From Lunularia cruciata (Eukaryota > Streptophyta > Marchantiopsida > Lunulariales > Lunulariaceae), in the NCBI GenBank assembly GCA_948567375.1, contig OX419755.1, positions 82,974,218-83,038,217 of the forward strand: 64,000 bases of DNA, read 5' to 3'. The translations under genes and the position numbers were made by a program. This document shows, piece by piece, positions 55,590-64,000 of this stretch (position 1 is its first letter; each line of letters starts with the position of its first letter). The notes beneath the pieces were generated by a model that was not told the DNA's origin, did not search any database, and was given only the letters and a program-made list of their open reading frames with translations.

Positions 55590-56460
55590 GTACCTAACAA
55601 TTTTTCATAACATAATTTGTCATTTCTTCTTGGTTCTCTCCTTGGTACCCAAAGGCTACTTGGTCCACACTTTGCGCTTCGGTTCCTATATCTAAATCCA
55701 AATCATCAAAGTCCTCCTCTACCCAATTATTGGCCTTGTTAATTAGAAAGTTATGAAGAATAATACACACTATCACCCATCTTAATTGATCTACATTTTT
55801 TCTTGGATCATTTAGTTGTACTATTATTTCTTTGAGCAAATGCCATCTAGCTTTTAAAATTCCAATCTAATGCTCATTTGCTACTCTAGCGCATACAAAA
55901 CACTAATTAAAAATAGCCTTGTCAGTGTATGAGCTTGTTTGAAGGAAGGAACTAAATATGCCATAGAAATATAATGTGAATCTCCTAACTAAAACTGATT
56001 GTTCTCAAAAAAGGTCCAAATATGGCATGTATTAAAAGATCACGTAATTCCCCATTGCCATGATGTAGGAACCTATCAAGAGCAAGGGCAACTTGCATCC
56101 ACATAGGAGTTTGTATTCTTTTAGATACATTTCTAAATACTTTATGGTTTTGTACAACATCTACTAAATCTTGGAATGATAATAAATCCATTCTTGTAAT
56201 TTATCTAAACACTCGAGGATCTAATCCTCAAAAATATTGGAATACAAACTCATTACTTCCTATACATTACACTCTATCTTGCATATAATGGGATTTCAAG
56301 GTATAATTCAACCTTCTTGTGAGTACACCAATACAATATTCTTCATTGTCCAAGCTCCATTCATTCCATTCAAGCCTCTCCTTGAGATGGTCATTCTCTA
56401 TTTTTGCTTGTAATGTTGTCTTACTTTGCCTTTCTCTCTCTAAGAACACACAAGGTGCTT
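55590..56460 (-). pseudogene. PIF/Harbinger transposase, copy 3 (internally deleted)
   Basis: N-terminal part at 56.27-56.45 kb (ERLEWNEWSLDNEEYCIGVL), then FQDLVDVVQNHKVFRNVSKR and QTPMWMQVALALDRFLHHGN (55.98-56.19 kb), then directly the C-terminal end LKEIIVQLNDPRKNVDQLRW and CIILHNFLINKANNWVEEDF (55.59-55.84 kb). The middle with the first two catalytic Asp positions, present in copy 2, is missing. It cannot be active. Confidence 0.86.
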
Positions 56461-58935
56461 AGATGTGGAGCCTATAGATCAGATGTTGTAGATAAACCTA
56501 TGCCTACTAGTTTGAGCATGCATGGAACCCAACCAATAGAACCTTTCACTCTTGGTTTTGGTATTTCTGCTATCAGGTAAGGTAGTAAAAGGTAACTTAA
56601 CATCATCATAACACGCATTCTTGGTCTATTGGTCATCACTTTCAACGTTGCCAAGGAGAAATAAACAAAATTCCTAGAAGGAAAAGAACCCAAGTGCAAT
56701 GCCGCATACCAATCCAAACCAATTGGGCATACAAACAAGCATGCAAGCATTGAGAAGATCCAATCACAAGAATTCAACAACAACTCTCCATGATTTTTTT
56801 GGAATTGCACTTCAAAGCTCTATTGCTCTATCATCAAGCTAATTCTAACTTGTACTCTAAGCTTCCTCTAATATGTACTTCAGCCTTCAACCAATTTGTA
56901 CTCCAAGTGGAGTAATTCAATGTCTTCTTGATGTGGAAAACTTTGTGCAACTCAGATGGAAATAAAACTTTCTTTGTGACTTAGATTCAAGCATTATAGA
57001 ATTTGATTCAAAGCCTATATGATAAGCTTTCCAATGATGTGAAATAAGCCACAATCTAATCACTACAACTCCCATGACAAGCTCTCAAACTTGGCTACTT
57101 TTTTCATTCCACCCTATATAATTTCCACCCTAATTTCAAAATCCAAATCTAGGGTTTGCTCATAGTTCTTTGTAACTTTCCCCAAATTTCCAGACCAAAG
57201 GTACACTTAATCCTCCAAAACACTCCAAAAACCTAATCTCCAATCATAGTCACAGAAATAAGAGAATTGACACTCAATCATGATAAAAGATTGAAATGCT
57301 CTATCAAGCTTACAATAATATTTTCAATAGAGTTTATTGCATTAGCTCTCACTCTTCATGGACCAAATTTCAACCAAATGTTTCACAATAGCTGGTTGTG
57401 CTCTTTTCTAAACCTATGCAAAATTTAATAACCTAATCTAACCCCAAATCCTAAATATGGATCAATTCTTAAATTGGGCTAACTTGTGAACTCTATAGAC
57501 CCAAATATGCTTAATCCAGGACCCTAAATTCTCTATTTGAGGAATCTACATGAAACCTTTGCATAGAGGTGCAAGCTCTAACCACCAACAATATTGGAAA
57601 TTTTCATAAGGTGATTTGCACCATAACTTTAGGGATGACCAAAATTGCAAACTTGATTAACATATCATCTTCAACACCTCACTTTGTCGTGCGTATATAC
57701 ATCGCTACACAACATACATTGCTGTCAACATTATACACTATAGAAGCTCAACTCACACATAAGTCATACATAGACTCTAAAGTGCAACAATGATCAGATT
57801 GCTTACCACTCTCAACTCAACTCAGATCAGTACTTGATCTGTCATTCTATAAACTGCCAACAGTTGGGCACTGATTATAGTCAAGCCACACCCACTCAAG
57901 CATAGAGAATCTAGGGGACGCTTGCCGGCCTCTGTCCACCATAGCCAGGAACTCGAAGGCTCAACATCAGAGAAGTGAGCTCTTTGGAGCTCACTTCAAA
58001 ACTATACCCCCTGGACTTGAGCTAGCCTTGAAACCCTAACGGTCCCGCTGACGGCACACTTGATGGTGCAAACGGTGCAAAGTGACGATGGGCCCCACCA
58101 TGAAGTCAGTACCCCAAACATGAAATCTGACCGTTGGAAAGTAGTCTCTGAGAAATTGCTGAAATAACTCTAACTACTATCACTGGAACTCAAGTGTCCG
58201 AGCATCTAGATGCGGCACTACAAATGGCAACTATCTCCACTTGTGGTCTTCTCTCCTCAAATACCCTCCACTCATTACTTTGATGGTAAAAAAATCCAAA
58301 CTTCTCTCCTTGCAATCCAATCCCTTGCACCATTTTATTATTTAGTTTCTTCATTTTTTGACAAATGGACCTCACAACTTCACCTTGAAGCACATGAGAA
58401 AAATTGAATCATTCTCCATCTACAAGAGCACACAAATTGTCAAGTCCCAAACTCACTTGTAAATAAGCATTGGAAGGACAACAAGATTTGGGTTTTCCAT
58501 CATTGACTTTGTGAACACCGTCCCAAAATGTGCCACCATCCAATCTAGTAAGCCATCATTGTAGAATTTGAAACCTGATGAGAAAAGGATTCAAGTGTGG
58601 CAGATCATGAGCATGGGACATCTCTTGCTTAAGTGCTTCCTCCCACACTATAACGCTTGCTCTCTGTTACAACTCTCACTCCCTACGTCCTCCTCTCGCT
58701 TGAGACTCAAACTTAAAACACACAACTTTCTCTCAAATCTCCACCACCTATATACACAAGAGGCTTCAAAGAGAACAAGACCATAATCTATATTGGCCAA
58801 TATGGATGGCATACATGTACATAGATTGCTTACATGATAATAGCTAAACCGTGGGATTTGTTATACAACCTACTCCATCTTTACGTAGATAAACCACACT
58901 AGTTTACTTTTTCATGGGTTACACAAACCAAAACA
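56461..58935. other. About 2.5-kb block inserted in PIF copy 3
   Basis: Copy 2 has nothing between the sequences that flank this block (about 56.45 and 58.94 kb). It contains only short open frames without recognised domains (for example 56472-56810, minus), and an 11-bp perfect inverted repeat GAAGTGAGCTC (57972-57982 with 57987-57997). It may be a non-autonomous insertion or captured host sequence. No terminal repeats could be established. Confidence 0.45.
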
Positions 58936-60358
58936 TGATAACATCAACCAAATTAATTTTGCAATCTATTAGAGCATAATAATGCAAATGCTTGTACAAG
59001 GTATCCTTGATGGCTTGGATACAACTATAATGTCTTTTGATTAAACTTATACAAGTCACAAATTGCAAGGTATTTCAGAGCCAAGAGTAAAGAGTAAGGG
59101 AGCTCAAATTCCACAATCTAAATTGCACTTTCACTCACACAAGAAGAGGAGCAATATCAAGAAGAGGAGCAAAGAGCAAGGGTAAGGGGGAGCTTGGATT
59201 CCATTGCCAAATTTGCATTCACATTGCAATCCCAAGGTCAATTGAGGGTAGATTGAGAAGAGGAGCAAAGAGCAAGGAGAACTCACAAGGAACATTAGAA
59301 CGGGGAGCTCGCAAAAGAACACACGGTCTATAGAGAAGAGGAGCAAAGAGCAAGAGGAGTTTTCAAGGGAACACAAGAAAGGAGATGCGTTATGAACCAA
59401 AGCAAGTATGGTGGTGATGTTAGGTTTGCAAGTTGGATTAGCTTTAGCTCTCTTCTTAATGAATGTAATTAGAAGGAATTAAATTGAAAATCAGGCCATG
59501 AGATCAATTCAAAATCAGGCAATGTTGTGAAAGTACTACTTACAAATTGTTGTAGGATATACACTCCCCTTATAACTTTATGGGTCATGATTTCAAATCC
59601 CCATATAATTTTTATGGGTATCGCTATGGGTACTTGTAAAGCACTTTTTGATCTTGGGTTTTACTATCCATACAAGTTATATTGATTACCCATAAAATTT
59701 TTTTATGAAATCTTATGGGTACTCATAAATATTATATTTGAAAACCCCTATATCATGCTTCTTACTCCTTGCGCAATCTCAATTTTAGATTTGTTTAATT
59801 TTAGAAAGGATCAGACATAAGAAACTTGGATACTAATTTCTTAGTTTTGTCTCTCGGGATGAAATCTAAATTCAAAGATACCCGCACAATGAGGCAGAGT
59901 ATTTCGTGAACTTGAACCCGTTTAGCGTGAAGGATCAACTTTGTCCTTCAACAAGAAGGTAAGTGGGGATAATCTTCGCAAAACAATCAACCTTGGTAAT
60001 TTATGATCAAATTTGTCGTTCCACAAGCGCAGGGATGTTTTCTAACCAATTAGGACTTGCAGTGGATTCTGTGTCGCTTTCTTGTGTGCAAAGTAATCAT
60101 TTGGTACTGTCGTGAAGTCCACGAATCAATCCGTTAAAGAGCACGGCCAAGTTATCGAACTCAAACTCGAACGTCATGTTTATACGTCCGCGGCATCAAG
60201 ATGCTGCGATTCCAACGGTGTCTAGGACCCCTCGGAAAAGTTATCTGGACAGTCGCCCTCGCCTCGACTACTCGGGGTAGAAAGTATAGATGTGCTCTCG
60301 TCCATCCTACAGTATTGCCGCGGCATCTACTTATTCTACATTATGGTCCAGAATCAAT

Positions 60359-60554
60359 GGAGCCGCCAGGTTGACACCTCTTTTTGTTAGGGTGACATTT
60401 CTCTTCACATTGCAGGACTCTGATTGGTTTTACCAATACAAACAATCTTGGTTTTAATTCGAATGGTCTTGTTTTGCGAATTGTAATTAAATCAGAACCT
60501 TCTGATTTGGAAGGATATCACCCTAACAAAAACAGGTGTCAATCTAACGGCTCC
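60359..60554. mobile_element. 196-bp MITE-like element with 40-bp terminal inverted repeats
   Basis: The left arm 60359-60398 (GGAGCCG..., TTGACACCT, TTTTTGTTAGGGTGA) is the reverse complement of the right arm 60515-60554 at 35 of 40 positions. The interior is 116 bp, AT-rich and non-coding. It has no sequence relation to the MITE at 37.4 kb. Confidence 0.88.
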
Positions 60555-62009
60555 CAGATCAATAGAGGACCATTTGGCCTCCTATTGACGCAGTTACCCG
60601 TCAAACTGGCTAGAATCTTCTGTGCACATTGATTAGACACCACTATGCGTCTCCAAGTCGGTATGGGAAAGATTGTGCACCTCAAAGCGTGGTACCAAGA
60701 CAGAGTGGCGGACTGTTGAAGGACAGCACCCAGATTGACATCTTCATTTACACCTGGGAACCGAGATGCCACCGACCTCGATACCAGAGAGAACTATTAA
60801 CTTCTACGTCGTGCGGATCTTTTTGCAAATCTGTGTTGTAGGACAGTCGGAAAGGAACTTCCCCGGGAAGTAGAGAGTGTATGTAACCGTCCAACCCGTT
60901 ATGCAGACGCAAACTTCATTAGTACTTGCGCTTGAACTGGAATTAAGCGACACTGGTTTCTTCCCTAGATTGACAGTAATGCAAGATAAAAACTGACACG
61001 GAGCCAACTCCGAAAGAATATTGCACAGTCCCGATTCACAGATGCTAGGGACTTAGCCTGAGCGAAATTGATTACAAAGACATGTAAGAATTGACGCTTG
61101 TAAACTTGTACCTTCCTCACTCTAAATAAAAATAAAATAAATAAAGCACATGTTTAGAGAATCGACTAAGAAAGCGAGAGCTAGTTAGTCATCACTCGAT
61201 TAATCCTCTACCGGATTCCGCAGTTGCGGAAGTCCCCGGGCTGGTCATGGGATGAATAATATATTGCAGTCCCCATCATAAACAATTTCCTCACACTGTA
61301 CACTCGTTAACCAAAATATTTCACTTTGCAGGCAGATTTCTTTACGAGAATCGATGTGACGGATCAGGGGTCCATGGCGCCTTCAGACTCTCTCACAAGC
61401 ACCTTGAACCCCACACAGGCGAGGTTTCTCGAACACAGACAGAAATTTCCTTAGTCCCGTGTGCTGGAAAGGATGACTGAAATCAAAGTAAACAATCTCT
61501 GCACTTGTCTTAGAGCAGTTTCTTATACATAGATATGAATGGCCACAGCTTGGTACGGGGAACAATTTCTAGGAGACACCCTTGTTAACTACTTTTGATA
61601 CACATGGAAGTGATGATTGTCACGTCCTCGCCACCACAAAGATTAGATTGAAATTACTGTCATCCCTCAGGTTTTGTACAAAGCACTGACAAAGTTACAA
61701 GAATGTGAATATGTGTCACAATATTTTCCTCCATATCAATGCGTCTCATCATACAATTGACCCAATTATTGCTGAGGGAAATCAACAGATTTTGGCTTTC
61801 CAGAAGTATATGACTTGACCACGACAATACTTTTATATTGTAGAGAAGAACTTCAGCTTACAGATAAGGGGTAGACGAGGCCTCACCGCGTCTTTTGGAC
61901 TAGGCCGCAACGCAATCTTAATTACTGATCAGTTTACCTATATTACTCATATTTGTTTCTGCAGCTTTAAGACTCTTACTAGGATGTGTAACATGTGAGT
62001 CAATATGTA

Positions 62010-62095
62010 AGGACACCCTAAGACCCCATCAAGCCATACAAGGGTGAGACAAAATAGGTAAAACGGGCCTAAGCAAGTAGATTTGAGAAATCTGC
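62010..62095. repeat. Partial MITE, relative of 37429-37714
   Basis: AAGACCCCATCAAGCCATACAAGGGTGAGACAAAATAGGTAAAACGGGCCTAA follows the left half of the 37.4-kb copy. Its tail (AGATTTGAGAAATCTG) also resembles the tail of the 28.9-kb copy (GTATGAGAAATCTGG). Confidence 0.65.
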
Positions 62096-62284
62096 AGTAC
62101 AGCACCCGCGGTATCCGAGAGCTATGCAAGTCATACTGTCTACAAACAATTGGAGCATCCAAAGAAATATCACCAAGTGTTATTGCTTTCCTATGGATTG
62201 CACCAGCCACTGCACTCTGTAAAGAAATGGGCACGCTGTCTAAATATACTACAAAATATGAGTGAGAGTGGTACCCTGGTGCCT

Positions 62285-64000
62285 AACATGATAAGCTCTC
62301 TCTCACTCCTTGACAAATGTGTCAAAGCCGTGTCTATTGTTCCATAACTCCAAGGCTAGAGGAACAAAGAGGTGACCCCGTGCATACTCCTATACTTGGA
62401 GACCTTGCGAACTGCTGCTACACTCGTCACCCATCCCAAGGGATAGCTAATCACTCCTCCAAAATTGTATCACACATTGGCTCCATAACCACGACATCCA
62501 CTATTGTCACATGATCATCTTGGACTAAATATAAGTCTACCCTAACATGTGTTGTCGTCTGCAAAGCATACAAATGCTCCCCCCAAGCCAAGTATCCACT
62601 CTCTCATACCATAGCGCAAACACTTTGTTCCTAATATCATCATGGGTAGTTATCCTTTGTCCTCCAAAAGGACAACGTGTCATATGGACCGCTGCTGCAT
62701 CTAGTATACAACCACATTCACAAGTGAGTAACGATGATATAGATGGGTGGACCAAACCTAGGCAAAACCTCATCATTGTAGAGAAAGTAGTTAGTGAGAG
62801 TTGGAATGCCCTAATGCATGATCAAGCTAGGATCCAAGAGCCTGCACCCTTGTTGGAGCAAGAGCAAAGACATGCTCTAGTAGCTTGAGGAATGGACAAG
62901 TCAACTAAGAGAGAATGTAGCATATGCTGACATTATCACTCCATCAAGGAAGATTGCAAACCTCTAGTCTAGTCTGACGATAATGAAGCAAAAGATGCAA
63001 GGTCCTCATGTGCTTGTGAGGATAGACTATCTCTTCTCTGCCACAACAAAATCTAGAGAGAAAAGGATCCCTCTTCCACCTCTATCACATAGTCTCCAAA
63101 ATTAGCCTATCAACAACCAAGAAATGAGAGGAAAGCAAGGGTGCCGAGAGAGCCCAACTACCCAAAAATGCTAAAAGAGCCATCTTCTCCATGGATAGCA
63201 AGCCAATCCCTCCACACAAGATTGATAGAGATGCTTGTCTATGTGCCAAATCCCTGTCACCCACTCAAATTTCCTTGGTCTAATAATATCATCAAAGACT
63301 CCCATAATCCTCCTATCAAACTCTCATACATGATAGGAAGGTCAAGGAGTGGGGAGCTATGCAGAGTAGGTAATTTGGTCAGTAAGCAATACTAGAGGAG
63401 AGTATACCAAATGCCACCTGCATATCTCCTATTAAAGGAAGGTCATCCACATGGAGAATATGTTTTGCAAGGGTAACATCTAAGAAGTATGTGACAAAAA
63501 CCTCGGATCCTATTGGCACTCCAAGAACATGTAGTCCATATGTTGATGTGATACATCCCTTTGGAAGCTCAAGGTGTGGAGGGATACCTAAAGGAGAACA
63601 TGCCTTGCACTTTGACACCTTGACTCTCAAGCCTACTAGATGTAGCACGGTAGTCAAGTGGTCAAAGGCTTGCCTAATTTGATTTACAGGGCCATGATGT
63701 GTGTATCATCTACCAAGGAGGGAAATACACAACTTGGCATGGCCAAAGTAGTAGATAAGAGAGCTCTAAAGTGAGCCATGGCAAATAAGGTTCCCCCTAA
63801 AGGATCTCCTTGATGTGTATCAACAATTGAATCCAATACGGTGACTCCCTCTTATGAACAAAAATGCTAGGAATAAAGGGAAGCAAGAGAGCCATAAAAA
63901 GACCACACAAAAGAAATAAGACTCACCAAGGATCCACCAACCTCCATAAGCTCTTTAAAGATGAATGTTGTGAGATGTTATTAAAAGCATTCTCAACATC
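62285..64000 (-). mobile_element. LINE (non-LTR retrotransposon), 3' portion
   Basis: The minus strand carries a reverse transcriptase of the non-LTR type followed by its usual C-terminal region, running off the right edge. No LTR, polypurine tract or integrase is present. The 3' end near 62.29 kb is inferred from where the similarity to a LINE C-terminus (FVPLALELWNNRHGFDTFVK) stops. No poly(A) tail is recognisable. Confidence 0.78.
62290..64000 (-). pseudogene. LINE reverse transcriptase and C-terminal domain (decayed)
   Basis: Right to left: VDTHQGDPLGGTLFAMAHFR (63.78-63.84 kb), the catalytic region FPSLVDDTHIMAL near 63.69 kb with both Asp, then VGLRVKVSKCKACSPLGIPP, LPKGCITSTYGLHVLGVPIG and LHVDDLPLIGDMQVAFGILS (63.38-63.66 kb). 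Past a broken stretch, a Cys/His-rich block follows (LGLVHPSISSLLTCECGC, AAAVHMTRCPFGGQRITTHD, 62.54-62.78 kb), then the end at about 62.3-62.4 kb. It copies RNA at nicked target DNA. Stops and shifts, notably after VGLR..SSIAY at 63379, mean it is dead. Confidence 0.82.

Larger units (their letters stand above)
53440..59760 (-). mobile_element. PIF/Harbinger element, copy 3, with internal insertion
   Basis: It shares its left end (GGTTTGC...GCATGGC, AGGGTTTGCAT at 53.45 kb; CT-rich region; CTATTGGTGTACATAAG at 54.70 kb) and right end (GAGCAAAGAGCAAG, GAACCAAAGCAAGTATGGTGG, TCATGATTTCAAATCCCCATATAA, TTACCCATAAAATTTTTTTATG) with copy 2. It is about 2.9 kb longer, mostly from a block at about 56.46-58.94 kb that copy 2 lacks. 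Boundaries come from this comparison. Confidence 0.68.
59761..62284. other. CpG-containing island without a recognised gene
   Basis: Richer in CG dinucleotides than its neighbours. Short open frames on both strands (such as 60539-60772 and 61383-61565, minus) show no recognised family and overlap repeats in part. It includes the inverted-repeat element at 60359-60554 and a partial MITE at 62010-62095. Confidence 0.4.

Noticed and set aside
59590..59720. Inverted CCCATATAATTTTTATGGG-type motifs as a separate MITE
   Set aside because: The same sequence is part of the shared right end of PIF copies 2 and 3, so it is treated as subterminal repeat of those elements.

Overview
The window is nuclear DNA of a land plant, most likely a seed-free plant (inference; the species cannot be named from sequence alone). 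The evidence is a plastid-type starch synthase gene split into many short exons with GT-AG introns, chromodomain-bearing Ty3/gypsy retrotransposons primed by initiator tRNA-Met, PIF/Harbinger transposases and a LINE-type reverse transcriptase. Nothing bacterial is visible: no operons, no ribosome binding sites, no CRISPR array.

Layout. 1-22 kb is a nest of Ty3/gypsy chromoviruses. Element A (+) enters from the left edge. Element B (-, 2147-8766) sits inside A's integrase gene with a 5-bp target duplication, and A resumes to its LTR at 9589-10323. A solo LTR of the same family follows at 10924-11671, and an older one lies at 21439-22044. Element D (-, 11821-17446) is a different and younger chromovirus flanked by an exact GTGAG duplication. 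Its LTRs carry arrays of heat-shock-element units just upstream of a TATA box. An eroded D-like element lies at about 24.0-26.1 kb.

26-41.7 kb is the main single-copy part. It contains a starch synthase (GT5 family) on the minus strand, 34914 to 29605, for which 15 exons could be joined in phase. The 5' end (transit peptide) is not resolved. A 286-bp MITE closes this part and partial relatives are scattered elsewhere.

41.7-59.8 kb is DNA-transposon territory. There is a PIF/Harbinger relic on the plus strand (41.8-42.9 kb), two related minus-strand PIF elements with matching ends (43.4-46.8 and 53.4-59.8 kb; the second holds an extra block of about 2.5 kb), and decayed unidentified ORF-like stretches at 48.9-50.2 and 51.1-53.1 kb.

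59.8-62.3 kb is a CpG-containing unrecognised island with a 196-bp inverted-repeat element. 62.3-64 kb is the 3' part of a minus-strand LINE that continues past the right edge.

No transposon here looks autonomous: every coding module has stops, frameshifts or lost catalytic residues. The strongest candidates for something new are the heat-shock-element LTRs of element D, the starch synthase with its coiled-coil N-terminus, and several three-arm or perfect inverted repeats.
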